NCBI RefSeq assembly: GCF_037404875.1
Contig: NZ_JBBELO010000033.1
Coordinates: 124,001 to 188,000 of the forward strand
Source of the DNA: Orlajensenia sp037404875
Lineage (GTDB): Bacteria > Actinomycetota > Actinomycetes > Actinomycetales > Microbacteriaceae
DNA length: 64,000 nt
Direction: 5' to 3'
Made by a program: the position numbers and the translations under genes. Positions 16,809 through 25,140 of the stretch are shown here, piece after piece; positions within the stretch are counted from its first letter, which is position 1, and each line of letters begins with the position of its first letter. The notes beneath the pieces are model-generated. The model saw only the letters and a program-made list of their open reading frames with translations, was not told the origin of the DNA and made no database searches.

Positions 16809-18347
16809 GTGAAGACACATCACCTGCGCGTACATCGGAGTGAAGAGAACCTGGCCAAAGACGGTCAGCTCGCGTGGCAGCTGGCGGCCCTCGCCATCGA
16901 CCCGGTCGAGGTCACCGACGAGGTCACCGAGATGGTCATCAACCGCGTGATCGACAATGCGGCGGTCGCCGTGGCGTCGCTCACTCGCCCGCCCGTGACC
17001 TCGGCGCGCAGCCAGGCGCTCGCGCATCCGGTCTCGGTGGGAGGCCAGGGCTCGACGGTCTTCGGCGTGACGGCCGGCCGCCGTACATCTCCGGAATGGG
17101 CCGCCTGGGCCAACGGTGTGGCCGTGCGCGAACTCGACTACCACGACACCTTCCTCGCCGCCGAGTACTCGCACCCCGGTGACAACATCCCGCCGATCCT
17201 CGCCGTCGCCCAGCACCTGGCCGAGAACCGGGGGCTCACCGGGCGGGACCTCGTCCGCGGCATCGCGACGGGCTACGAGATTCAGATCGACCTGGCCAAG
17301 GCGATCAGCCTGCACGCCCACAAGATCGACCACGTCGCCCACCTCGGGCCATCCGCAGCCGCGGGCATCGGCACCCTGCTCGGGCTCGACCAGGAGATCG
17401 TCTATCAGGCCATCGGCCAGGCCCTGCACACCACGACCGCCACCCGCCAGTCGCGCAAGGGCGAGATCTCGACCTGGAAGGCGCACGCGCCCGCCTTCGC
17501 CGGCAAGATGGCCGTCGAGGCCGTCGACCGGGCGATGCGGGGACAGACGAGTCCGTCGCCCATCTACGAGGGGGAGGACGGCGTGATCGCGTGGCTGCTC
17601 GACGGGCCCGATGCCTCCTACGACGTCGAGCTCCCCGGGCGCGGAGAGGCCAAGCGCGCCATCCTCGACAGCTACACCAAGGAGCACTCCGCCGAGTACC
17701 AGGCCCAGGCCTGGATCGACCTCGCCAGAAAGCTCCACAACGAGTACCCGTTGCTGCTGGATGACGTCGCCAACATCGAGCGCGTCGTGATCCACACCTC
17801 GCACCACACCCACTACGTGATCGGCTCGGGCGCGAACGACCCGCAGAAGTACGATCCGTCGGCGTCCCGCGAGACGCTGGACCACTCCATCCCGTACATC
17901 TTCGCCGTCGCCCTGCAGGACGGCGCCTGGCACCATGTCGACTCCTACACGCCGGCGCGCGCCAACCGGCCCGACACGGTGGAGCTCTGGAAGAAGATCA
18001 CGACCGTCGAAGACGAGGAGTGGACCCGCCGCTACCACTCGCTCGACATGGGCGAGAAGGCCTTCGGGGGCCGCGTCGAGATCATTCTCACCGACGGCAA
18101 CACCATCACCGACGAGATCGCGGTGGCGGATGCGCATCCGCTCGGCGCCCGCCCGTTCGGGCGCGCGGAGTACGTGGCGAAGTTCCGCACCCTCGCCGAC
18201 TTCGTGCTCGAGGAGGCCGAGATCGAGCGCTTCCTGGCGCTGGCCGAGCGCCTGCCCGAGCTGCGTCCGGAAGAGCTCCTCGGCCTGACGGTCGTTGCCG
18301 CTCCGGGCGTTCTCGCATCGGTCGAGAGCCCGCAGGGCCTCTTCTAA
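16809..18347 (+). CDS. prpD: 2-methylcitrate dehydratase PrpD
   Basis: A 512-residue MmgE/PrpD family protein, the usual length. It dehydrates 2-methylcitrate to 2-methyl-cis-aconitate in the propionate-degrading methylcitrate cycle. Family segments include VINRVIDNAAVA near residue 43, RELDYHDTFLAAEYSHPGDN near residue 102 and STWKAHAPAFAGKMA near residue 222. The GTG start at 16809 is preferred because the family begins with KTHHxRVxRSEENL and a -10 hexamer lies six bases before it; the frame is open for 130 more codons upstream, but those overlap the LysE gene. It heads prpD-prpB-prpC and is followed by prpB after 27 bases. Confidence 0.93.
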   Translation: MKTHHLRVHRSEENLAKDGQLAWQLAALAIDPVEVTDEVTEMVINRVIDNAAVAVASLTRPPVTSARSQALAHPVSVGGQGSTVFGVTAGRRTSPEWAAWANGVAVRELDYHDTFLAAEYSHPGDNIPPILAVAQHLAENRGLTGRDLVRGIATGYEIQIDLAKAISLHAHKIDHVAHLGPSAAAGIGTLLGLDQEIVYQAIGQALHTTTATRQSRKGEISTWKAHAPAFAGKMAVEAVDRAMRGQTSPSPIYEGEDGVIAWLLDGPDASYDVELPGRGEAKRAILDSYTKEHSAEYQAQAWIDLARKLHNEYPLLLDDVANIERVVIHTSHHTHYVIGSGANDPQKYDPSASRETLDHSIPYIFAVALQDGAWHHVDSYTPARANRPDTVELWKKITTVEDEEWTRRYHSLDMGEKAFGGRVEIILTDGNTITDEIAVADAHPLGARPFGRAEYVAKFRTLADFVLEEAEIERFLALAERLPELRPEELLGLTVVAAPGVLASVESPQGLF

Positions 18348-18374
18348 CCCGCACGCCACCCAGGAGGCAGCACC

Positions 18375-19274
18375 ATGCTCTATGCCCAGAAGACGCCGGC
18401 CGAGAAGCGCGCCGACTTCCGCACCGCCCTCACGAGCGGTGAGCTGCTGCGCTTTCCGGGGGCGTTCAACCCGCTGAGCGCACGACTCATCGAGCAGAAG
18501 GGCTTCGAGGGCGTCTACATCTCGGGCGGAGTGCTCTCGGCCGATCTCGGGCTGCCCGACATCGGCCTGACCACGCTCACCGAGGTCGCCGGCCGGGCAA
18601 AGCAGATCGCGCGCATGACGGAACTGCCGGCCATCGTCGACGCCGACACGGGCTTCGGCGAGCCCATGAACGTGGCCCGCACCGTGCAGGAGCTCGAGGA
18701 TGCCGGGCTCGCGGGCCTGCACATCGAAGACCAGGTCAATCCCAAGCGCTGCGGTCACCTCGACGGCAAGCAGGTGGTCGACGAGCACACCGCGCTGCAG
18801 CGCATCCGGGCCGCCGTCGACGCGCGCCGCGACCCGAACTTCCTGGTCATGGCGCGCACCGACATCCGGGCCGTGGAGGGCATGGACGCGGCCGTCGACC
18901 GTGCGAAGAAGCTCGTCGACGCGGGCGCCGACGCCATCTTCCCCGAAGCGATGGCCTCCCTCGCGGAGTTCGCCGCCATCCGCGCCGCCGTCGACGTTCC
19001 GCTCCTGGCCAACATGACCGAGTTCGGCAAGAGCGACCTGTTCACGGTGCAGCAGCTGGCCGACGTGGGCATGAACATCGTTATCTGGCCGGTGTCGCTG
19101 CTGCGCCTGGCGATGGGAGCCGCGATGCGCGGCCTCGACGAGCTGACGGATGCCGGGAACCTCACGGGAAAGCTCGGCGAGATGCAGCACCGCGCGGAGC
19201 TCTACGAGCTCATCGACTACGAGGGCTACAACCGTTTCGACACCTCGATCTTCAACTTCACCGTCGCCCGCTGA
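18375..19274 (+). CDS. prpB: methylisocitrate lyase PrpB
   Basis: A 299-residue TIM-barrel lyase of the isocitrate-lyase superfamily. It splits 2-methylisocitrate into pyruvate and succinate. DADTGFGEP near residue 94 binds the metal, and KRCGH with Cys126 is the catalytic loop that marks this family. NFLVMARTD and FPEAM follow as expected. An AGGAGG ribosome site lies seven bases upstream of the ATG. It is the middle gene of the prp operon. Confidence 0.94.
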   Translation: MLYAQKTPAEKRADFRTALTSGELLRFPGAFNPLSARLIEQKGFEGVYISGGVLSADLGLPDIGLTTLTEVAGRAKQIARMTELPAIVDADTGFGEPMNVARTVQELEDAGLAGLHIEDQVNPKRCGHLDGKQVVDEHTALQRIRAAVDARRDPNFLVMARTDIRAVEGMDAAVDRAKKLVDAGADAIFPEAMASLAEFAAIRAAVDVPLLANMTEFGKSDLFTVQQLADVGMNIVIWPVSLLRLAMGAAMRGLDELTDAGNLTGKLGEMQHRAELYELIDYEGYNRFDTSIFNFTVAR

Positions 19275-19347
19275 GGCATGGCCGGCGCGTGCCACGCGCC
19301 GCCGTTCGGGAAGTAGTCTGGGAGCCGCACGAGCGAAGGGGACGTGG

Positions 19348-20493
19348 ATGGACGAGCGCGAGATCTACAAGGGACTGGCCGGCGTTCCGGTCGACTACAC
19401 CGCCGTCTCAATGGTCAATCCTGAGACCAACACGCTGCTCTACCGCGGCTACCCGGTGCAGGACCTCGCCGCTCGGCGCAGCTTCGAGGAGGTCGCCTGG
19501 CTGCTCTGGTATGGGGAGCTGCCCACGCCGGAGCAGCTCGACGCCTTCGTCGAGGAGGAGCGCAGCGACCGCGCGCTCGCGCCCAATGTGCGCCGGGTGA
19601 TCGATGACCTCCCCACCCAGTCGCATCCGATGGACGTGCTGCGCACGGCGGTGAGCGTCATCGGCGCGAACGACCCCGACGCCGAAGACAACGAGCCGAG
19701 TGAGAACCTGCGCAAGGCCAAGCACCTGTTCGCCCAGCTTCCGGCGATCGTGGCCTACGACCAGCGACGCCGTCAGGGGCTGCCCCTCGTCGAACCGCGC
19801 GACGACCTCGACTACGCCCAGAACTTCCTCTGGATGACCTTCGGCGAGGAGGCCGACCCAGAGGTCGTCGATGCCTTCAGCGTGTCGATGGTGCTCTACG
19901 CCGAGCACTCCTTCAACGCGTCGACCTTCACGGCGCGGGTGATCGCCTCCACGCTCTCCGACCTGTACTCCTCCGTCGTCGGCGCCATCGGCGCGCTCAA
20001 GGGCCCGCTGCACGGCGGTGCGAACGAGGCCGTCATGCACACCTTCGACGAGATCGGCAGCGCCGACCAGGCGGAGGAGTGGCTGGATGCCGCCCTCGCC
20101 CGCAAGGCGAAGATCATGGGCTTCGGCCACAGGGTCTACAAGAACGGCGACTCCCGGGTGCCCACGATGCGCGGCGCGCTCGAGAAGATGGTGCGCCACT
20201 ACGACCGGCCAGAACTGCTCGACCTCTACGAGGCGCTCGAGCAGGCGATGGCGCAGCGCAAGAACATCAAGCCGAACCTCGACTACCCGGCCGGTCCGAC
20301 CTACCACCTCATGGGGTTCGAGACCGAGACGTTCACGCCGCTGTTCGTCGCCAGTCGCATCACCGGCTGGACGGCCCACATCATGGAGCAGCTCGCCTCG
20401 AACGCGCTCATCCGGCCGCTCTCGGTCTACAACGGTCCGGCGCAGCGCGAGGTTCCCGAGCCATCCGCCACTGAGGGAGAGGGCGCCGCGTAG
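19348..20493 (+). CDS. prpC: 2-methylcitrate synthase / citrate synthase PrpC
   Basis: A 381-residue short-form citrate synthase that condenses propionyl-CoA with oxaloacetate. The conserved histidine segments GPLHGGANEAVM near residue 221 and GFGHRVYKNGDSRVPTM near residue 258, and the late FVASRITGWTAHIMEQ segment, are intact. The ATG at 19348 follows GAAGGGGACG, a usable ribosome site; the frame is open upstream inside prpB but gives no family sequence. Position after prpD and prpB supports the methylcitrate role over a TCA citrate synthase. No prpR-type regulator, acnD or prpF is visible nearby. Confidence 0.92.
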   Translation: MDEREIYKGLAGVPVDYTAVSMVNPETNTLLYRGYPVQDLAARRSFEEVAWLLWYGELPTPEQLDAFVEEERSDRALAPNVRRVIDDLPTQSHPMDVLRTAVSVIGANDPDAEDNEPSENLRKAKHLFAQLPAIVAYDQRRRQGLPLVEPRDDLDYAQNFLWMTFGEEADPEVVDAFSVSMVLYAEHSFNASTFTARVIASTLSDLYSSVVGAIGALKGPLHGGANEAVMHTFDEIGSADQAEEWLDAALARKAKIMGFGHRVYKNGDSRVPTMRGALEKMVRHYDRPELLDLYEALEQAMAQRKNIKPNLDYPAGPTYHLMGFETETFTPLFVASRITGWTAHIMEQLASNALIRPLSVYNGPAQREVPEPSATEGEGAA

Positions 20494-20518
20494 CTCGCAG
20501 CCGCGCTTTGTCGAAAGG

Positions 20519-20583
20519 CGCACAGTACCGGCGCCCACGGTGCGGCCGCCCCTGTGCGTCAGCCACATCCGCCATGACGGATG
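20519..20583. terminator. hairpin pair after prpC, possible terminator
   Basis: CGCACAG (20519-20525) pairs with CTGTGCG (20552-20558), and CATCCG (20566-20571) pairs with CGGATG (20578-20583) around a 6-base loop. They lie between the prpC stop and the -10 element of the next gene. There is no T-tract, as is common in actinobacteria, so the terminator role is tentative. Confidence 0.4.
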
Positions 20584-20597
20584 CGCAGCCGGGCCGT

Positions 20598-20603
20598 TAG
20601 CGT
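20598..20603 (+). promoter_or_regulatory. leaderless -10 element (TAGCGT) of the thioesterase gene
   Basis: TAGCGT ends six bases before the GTG at 20610, favouring this GTG over the ATG two codons inside. Confidence 0.5.
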
Positions 20604-20609
20604 GACCCG

Positions 20610-21173
20610 GTGCACATGTTCTTCCGGACCATCTTCCACATCGCGCTCGCACGCCTGCGCCGACCGATCGGCATCTACGACGTGAGCCGTTCGTGGTTCC
20701 GCACGCTGCCGACCGACCAGGACGTGCTCGGTCACATGAACAACGGCGTCTACTTCTCGATCATGGACATCGCCCGCTTCGACCAGACCATCCGCAGCGG
20801 CACGTGGGACGTCTTCCGCGCGCGCGGGTGGTACCCGGTCGTCGTCAGCGAGACGCTGAGCTTCCGCAAGTCGCTCACGCTCGGTCAGCGCTTCGCCATC
20901 GAATCGCGCATCCTCGGGTTCGATGACAAGGCCGTCTACGTCGAGCAGCGGTTCGTGCGACCGGATGCCGACGGCCGGCTCGAGGTGTACGCCAAGGGCT
21001 ACATCCGCGGGCGGTTCCTGAAGAAGACGGGCGGCACCGTGCCGATCGCGGAGGTCATCGAGGCCAGCGGCGGCATTCCCGAGGGGCTCGAGGTGCCGCA
21101 GCGGCTGCTCGACTGGGGTCAGGCCGTGCAACTGCCGGCCACCCGCGCCGCAGCGCCGTCGCTCTGGCTCTGA
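20610..21173 (+). CDS. hotdog-fold thioesterase family protein
   Basis: A 187-residue protein of the thioesterase-like (4HBT/THEM6) group. DQDVLGHMNNGVYFSIMDI near residue 42 carries the conserved hotdog-helix motif HMNNGVY, followed by ETLSFRKSLTLG and a late AKGYIRGRFL strand. It likely hydrolyses an acyl-CoA; substrate unknown. The first 20 residues are hydrophobic-basic and could be membrane-associating. The GTG start is supported by the -10 hexamer placement; ATG 20616 is the alternative. It converges with the AI-2E family gene. Confidence 0.82.
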   Translation: MHMFFRTIFHIALARLRRPIGIYDVSRSWFRTLPTDQDVLGHMNNGVYFSIMDIARFDQTIRSGTWDVFRARGWYPVVVSETLSFRKSLTLGQRFAIESRILGFDDKAVYVEQRFVRPDADGRLEVYAKGYIRGRFLKKTGGTVPIAEVIEASGGIPEGLEVPQRLLDWGQAVQLPATRAAAPSLWL

Positions 21174-21189
21174 GAGCCGCCGACGCGCG

Positions 21190-22287
21190 TCAGGAGCGCG
21201 CCTTCTTCGGCACCACGACCTCCTTGATGATGAGCAGGATGCCGGCCGCGACCGGGATGGCGACGAGGGCTCCGGGCAGGCCACCGAGTGTTCCGCCGCC
21301 GAGCGCGGCGATGAGCACGATCGAGCCGGGCACCTGCACCGCCTTGCTCATCACCCGCGGAGTGAGGATGTAGGCCTCGACCTGCATGTAGATGAGCATG
21401 GCGATGAGCACGATCAGCCCCGCGACGGGGGAGACGAACAGTGCGATCACCGTCATGACCGCCGTGGTGAGCACCGTTCCGATCAGCGGGATGAGCGTGA
21501 TGAAGAAGGCCGCCACGGCGATGACGAGGGCGAACGGAACACCCGTCACCGTGAGGATGAACAGGCTGAACACGCTGTTGCAGAACGCGAGCACCACCAT
21601 GCCGCTGAGGTAGCGCCCGACGTTCTGCATGATGCGCTCGGCGTATTCGACCACCCGCGAGCGATGCGACGCCGAGATGAGGGAGTAGATGGCCCTCTTG
21701 GACGAGTCGAGCGTCGCGACGAAGTAGATGGTGAGGATGAAGATGAAGAAGCCGCTCGAGATGCCGCTCACGATGGCGATGCCGACCTGGATGGCACCGC
21801 CGCCGACGGTCGCCCAGAAGCTGGGGTCGCTCACCGTGTCGACCACCCAGGTGTAGATGGTGCCCAGCAACCCGCCCGTGCCGGCCTGGGCCTGCTGGAA
21901 CCAGTCCTGTTGCTTGAGGCGGGCGTACATCCCCGGCAGGTCGCTGATGAAGTCCGAGGCCTGGCCGATCACGAGCGGCAGCACGAGGCAGAGCAACCCG
22001 ATCACGACGAGCACGAACAGGAGGATGACGGTGAGGATCGCCCAGCCGCGCGTCATTCCCCTGCGTTGCAGCCACCGGATCAGCGGATCGAGGCCCAGCG
22101 TGATGAACGCCGCCGCGAAGACGGAGAACACGACGGTCGAGAGCCCGACGAACGCGTAGGCGAGTGCGAGCGCCACGAGAACGCCGAGCGTGGCGATGAA
22201 CGCCCAACGGAAAGGATGATCGGCCACCATGCTCGCACCCGCTTGGAGCAGTCGGTGCTGTCGGCTCTTCTGCTGAAGATTGCTCAC
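21190..22287 (-). CDS. AI-2E family transporter
   Basis: A 365-residue membrane protein with about eight hydrophobic segments. The ALVIAVAAFFITLIPLIGTV segment near residue 225, the LGGLPGALVAIPVAAGI segment near residue 335 and the long central loop are characteristic of the AI-2E/PerM (TqsA-like) family. Members export autoinducer-2 or act as Na+/H+ antiporters, so the substrate cannot be told. TAGGCT (22294-22299) lies six bases before the GTG start. The basic C-terminus ends in KKARS. Confidence 0.88.
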   Translation of the reverse strand: MSNLQQKSRQHRLLQAGASMVADHPFRWAFIATLGVLVALALAYAFVGLSTVVFSVFAAAFITLGLDPLIRWLQRRGMTRGWAILTVILLFVLVVIGLLCLVLPLVIGQASDFISDLPGMYARLKQQDWFQQAQAGTGGLLGTIYTWVVDTVSDPSFWATVGGGAIQVGIAIVSGISSGFFIFILTIYFVATLDSSKRAIYSLISASHRSRVVEYAERIMQNVGRYLSGMVVLAFCNSVFSLFILTVTGVPFALVIAVAAFFITLIPLIGTVLTTAVMTVIALFVSPVAGLIVLIAMLIYMQVEAYILTPRVMSKAVQVPGSIVLIAALGGGTLGGLPGALVAIPVAAGILLIIKEVVVPKKARS

Positions 22288-22293
22288 GGCGTC

Positions 22294-22299
22294 AGCCTA
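22294..22299 (-). promoter_or_regulatory. leaderless -10 element (TAGGCT) of the AI-2E family gene
   Basis: TAGGCT on the minus strand ends six bases before the GTG at 22287, with no ribosome site between. Confidence 0.55.
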
Positions 22300-22341
22300 G
22301 GGCCCGCAGGATCGTCGTGAGGGGAGCCGCTCCTTCGGATC

Positions 22342-22842
22342 TCAGTGCGCGGGTGGCAGGAGCGCGCCGTAGTAGTCGGCGTGAGCCGGGTAGTAGTGCG
22401 ACCAGTCCGGATGCGGCCGACCTTCGCGCGCCGCGATCAGGCGATCGAGGTAGTAGTCCCATCCCGGACCGATCGTCTTGGCCTCGGCGGCCGACGTCAG
22501 CCGCTGCCCGAGGGTGAGGGTCGTCATGCCGCCGGCCTCACGCAGGTGGCAGAAGATGCGCCACTCGCCGTCGCCCTTCTGGGCGGAGGCGAGGAAGCGG
22601 CGCGGCGGCGCGCACTCCATGATGCTCACGTACTGCCAGCCGGCCTCCGGTTCGGCCGTCATCAGGAACTTCACGCCGCCGGTCGCGGGATTGCCGGTGT
22701 AGGTGCCGATCCACCCTTCCATCGCAGTGGGATTGGTCAGGCTGTGCCAGACGTCTTCGATCGGCGCCGTGAACAGGCGGTCGATGAGCAGGTAGAGGCC
22801 GTCGTCGCGCTGGGCGAGTCGGCCAGTGGGTCGAATTGACAT
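22342..22842 (-). CDS. SRPBCC family protein (AHSA1-like)
   Basis: A 166-residue START/Bet v1-fold protein. RLFTAPIEDVWHSLTNPTAMEGWIG near residue 22 and the late GPGWDYYLDRLIAA helix are typical of AHSA1-type SRPBCC proteins, which bind small hydrophobic ligands or are stress-linked; the ligand is unknown. ATG 22842 was chosen because GGAGGT lies seven bases upstream; a GTG seven codons earlier lacks such a site. Confidence 0.85.
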   Translation of the reverse strand: MSIRPTGRLAQRDDGLYLLIDRLFTAPIEDVWHSLTNPTAMEGWIGTYTGNPATGGVKFLMTAEPEAGWQYVSIMECAPPRRFLASAQKGDGEWRIFCHLREAGGMTTLTLGQRLTSAAEAKTIGPGWDYYLDRLIAAREGRPHPDWSHYYPAHADYYGALLPPAH

Positions 22843-22904
22843 CGCTCGCACCTCCGTTCGCACTGTCAGACTATGCCTGCGTGGGAGCCGGCGCAGGGGT
22901 GCCT

Positions 22905-22910
22905 TAGAGT
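22905..22910 (+). promoter_or_regulatory. leaderless -10 element (TAGAGT) of the small membrane protein gene
   Basis: TAGAGT ends seven bases before the ATG at 22918. This favours that ATG over an earlier in-frame ATG at 22873. Confidence 0.5.
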
Positions 22911-22917
22911 TTTCCTC

Positions 22918-23289
22918 ATGAGCAATCGGTCACGCGGCGTCCAGGAACAGCACCACAGCGGAGTTCTGCTCGCGGAGGACCGCTCGAGCGCCTGGGGCTG
23001 GCTGGCGGGGGTCGTCGTCGCCGTCTTCATCGCGATGCCGCTCTCGGCCGCGATCGCGTTCGCGACGCATCCGCACACCAAGCAGTTGTTCGCGGGCCGG
23101 CTCTCGGATGCCACGGTGGGCGGCTACCAGGCGTTCTGGTGGATCGTCGCCCTGCTGCTTCTCGCGTTGCCCTTCGTCGTCGGATTCGGCATCGCCAAGC
23201 TCTCGGGCCGGGCGCTGGTCTGGGTCGCCGGGGGAGTGGGCGTGCTCGTCGTGCTCGCGATCGTGCTGGGCCAGGTCTTCGTCTTCTGA
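22918..23289 (+). CDS. small hypothetical membrane protein
   Basis: A 123-residue protein with three hydrophobic segments at about residues 26-48, 74-94 and 99-121, and a polar, His/Gln-containing N-terminus. I do not recognise a family. It is a single gene between the SRPBCC gene (divergent) and a convergent hydrolase gene. The start was chosen from the -10 placement and because the membrane part begins soon after. Confidence 0.65.
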   Translation: MSNRSRGVQEQHHSGVLLAEDRSSAWGWLAGVVVAVFIAMPLSAAIAFATHPHTKQLFAGRLSDATVGGYQAFWWIVALLLLALPFVVGFGIAKLSGRALVWVAGGVGVLVVLAIVLGQVFVF

Positions 23290-23301
23290 GGACGCCGACG
23301 C

Positions 23302-24045
23302 CTACCCGCGGTCGGAGCCGATGAAGTGCTCCGACGCGCGGGTGATCTCCTCGCGTACCCGCCGGGAACCCACCGTGGCGACGCCGTCTCCCGGCTGCAC
23401 GCCGTAGTCGCCGAAGGCGGCGTGGTTGGCCCCGTCGATCTGCACGAATTGGGTTGACTGCGGCAGGAGATGCGCGGAGTCGGCGATCTTCTGGGGCGTC
23501 GAGAGCCCGTCGTTGCCGCCGGCGATGCTCAGTACGCCCAGCGACGTGTGCGACAGGTCGTTGGCGCAGTAGCTGCCGAACAGCACGAGCCCGCCCACGG
23601 CGGGGTCATCGGCGAGCATGCATGCCCGCACCCCGCCGAGCGAGTGACCGCCGACGAACCAGTCGGTGACGTCGGGGGCGTCGGCCGTGAAGGTGCCGAG
23701 CGGGCGGGTGTCGAAGAACGCCAGGTTCAGGGTGGGCTTGGTGACCACGACGGTGGTTCCGTCGGCCGCGATGCCCGAGAGCTTGTACAGGTACGCGTAG
23801 GGGTCGACCTTCGCTCCGGGGATGAAGACGAGGCCCGAGCCGTCGGCATCCGTCGGCGTCATCACGATGGAGTGATCGGTCGAGCGGATGCTGATGGCGT
23901 CGTCGCGCCAGGCCTTCAACGCGGCAGCACGGTCGCCCGGCATGACGGTCTGCGTCCACACCAGTAGGCACACGACGAGCAGCGCGATCGCCCCGAGCAC
24001 CCACCCGGCGACCACGGCGAACCGGTGCCCGCTGTTCCTCATCAT
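23302..24045 (-). CDS. membrane-anchored alpha/beta hydrolase
   Basis: A 247-residue protein with an N-terminal membrane anchor at about residues 9-31 and an extracytoplasmic alpha/beta hydrolase domain. GGHSLGG near residue 133 holds the nucleophile serine; the IDGANHAAFGDYG segment near residue 204 supplies the histidine. FIPGAKVDPYAY near residue 73 is typical of a group of actinobacterial lipase-like hydrolases (dienelactone-hydrolase fold). Substrate unknown. It starts eight bases after the stop of the LysR gene, so the two are probably co-transcribed. Confidence 0.8.
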   Translation of the reverse strand: MMRNSGHRFAVVAGWVLGAIALLVVCLLVWTQTVMPGDRAAALKAWRDDAISIRSTDHSIVMTPTDADGSGLVFIPGAKVDPYAYLYKLSGIAADGTTVVVTKPTLNLAFFDTRPLGTFTADAPDVTDWFVGGHSLGGVRACMLADDPAVGGLVLFGSYCANDLSHTSLGVLSIAGGNDGLSTPQKIADSAHLLPQSTQFVQIDGANHAAFGDYGVQPGDGVATVGSRRVREEITRASEHFIGSDRG

Positions 24046-24053
24046 CGGAAGGC

Positions 24054-24992
24054 TCAGGGTACCGGCCCCGCGCCCACGAGGGCGACGGCTTGCGCGAGTG
24101 CCGCCCGCACGGCGGCGACGCCGGGGCGGTCGGCGCTGGAACGGCGCGCAGCGCTGAAGATGGTGCGGTGCGGATCACCGGGCAGCGGCGCCAGCTGCAC
24201 CGTGGGCGTCTCGCCCGCCCACGCGAAGTCGGGCAGCAGGCCGACCGCGTTGCCGGATCGGATGAGGCGGATGTGCGCCATCAGGTCCGCCGTCTCGAAC
24301 CGTACGTCGGGCTCGAATCCCGCGGCACGGCACAGCTGCACGGCCCACTCCCGCGAGGCGGTGCCTGCGGGCTCCATGACCCAGGCCCGGTCCCGGCAGT
24401 CGGCGAGGCCGACCTGCGGCGCGGTCGCGGCCCTCGCCTTCGCCGTCGCCGCAGGGAGAAGCGGGCCGACTCCCAGCCGGATGGCGTCGCCGCCGAGCAC
24501 GACGCGGTCGAGCCCTGCCCGATGGGCGCGCGTGTGGCCGGGGTACTGCTCCGCGACCACCAGGTCGAAGTCGCGGGCCGAGACGTCGAACAGGCCGGCC
24601 TCTGGCTCCCGTTCGGTCACCTCCACCCGCAGGTCGGGGAACTCGGTCGAGAGGATGGTGAGCGCCGCTGGCAGGACGGCATGCGCCGCCGACTGGAAGA
24701 CGGCGACCCGCACGGTGCCGCGCACGCTCGTGAGGGAGGCGCTGAGGTCGGCCTCAGCGCGCTCCAGGGCATCGAGTACGGTCGTGGCGTGCAGCACGAG
24801 CACCTCGGCCTGCGGGGTGAGCAGCACGCGCCGCCCGGCCTTCTCGAGCAGGGGAACGCCCGCCTCCTTCTCGAGAAGCGCCAGTTGCTGCGACACGGCC
24901 GACGGTGAGTAGGCGAGCGCCTCGGCGACCGCTGCGAGCGTGCCGCGCAGCTTCACCTCGCGCAGCAGGCGCAGGCGGCGCACGTCGAGCAT
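24054..24992 (-). CDS. LysR family transcriptional regulator
   Basis: A 312-residue LysR regulator. The winged helix-turn-helix is at residues 1-60 (RLRLLREVKLRGTLAAVAEA, then YSPSAVSQQLALLEKEAGVPLLE) and the effector-binding domain covers about 88-300. GGGAGG lies seven bases before the ATG at 24992, which was preferred over a start 15 codons upstream. It is divergent from putA with 148 bases between, so regulation of proline catabolism is likely but not shown. The downstream hydrolase gene probably shares its transcript. Confidence 0.88.
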   Translation of the reverse strand: MLDVRRLRLLREVKLRGTLAAVAEALAYSPSAVSQQLALLEKEAGVPLLEKAGRRVLLTPQAEVLVLHATTVLDALERAEADLSASLTSVRGTVRVAVFQSAAHAVLPAALTILSTEFPDLRVEVTEREPEAGLFDVSARDFDLVVAEQYPGHTRAHRAGLDRVVLGGDAIRLGVGPLLPAATAKARAATAPQVGLADCRDRAWVMEPAGTASREWAVQLCRAAGFEPDVRFETADLMAHIRLIRSGNAVGLLPDFAWAGETPTVQLAPLPGDPHRTIFSAARRSSADRPGVAAVRAALAQAVALVGAGPVP

Positions 24993-25030
24993 CCGCTCGC
25001 CTCCCTCTCTCGCCCTCGAACCGGGCCGGT

Positions 25031-25087
25031 GATTCATCAGAGAATCTAATCGATATTCATCAGGAACGTTCGCTTCTGCTTAGCGAA
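25031..25087. promoter_or_regulatory. putative LysR operator region between lysR and putA
   Basis: The divergent region holds GATTC/GAATC (25031-25046), two direct copies of ATTCATCAG (25032-25040 and 25055-25063) and TTCGCT/AGCGAA with a 7-base loop (25069-25087). Short AT-rich interrupted palindromes of this kind are typical LysR targets. This is the most AT-rich non-coding patch nearby. Confidence 0.5.
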
Positions 25088-25140
25088 TCGGAGGGGCAGA
25101 CTGGAGGCAGCACCACCGCGCCTCGAGAGAGAGACCTCAC

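Noticed and set aside
16716..19295. Very long minus-strand open frame (859 codons) opposite the prp genes
   Set aside because: It is the antisense shadow of prpD and prpB, rich in Asp/Gly/Arg/Leu/Val without any recognisable motif, typical of GC-rich third-position bias. The plus-strand genes have full family signatures.
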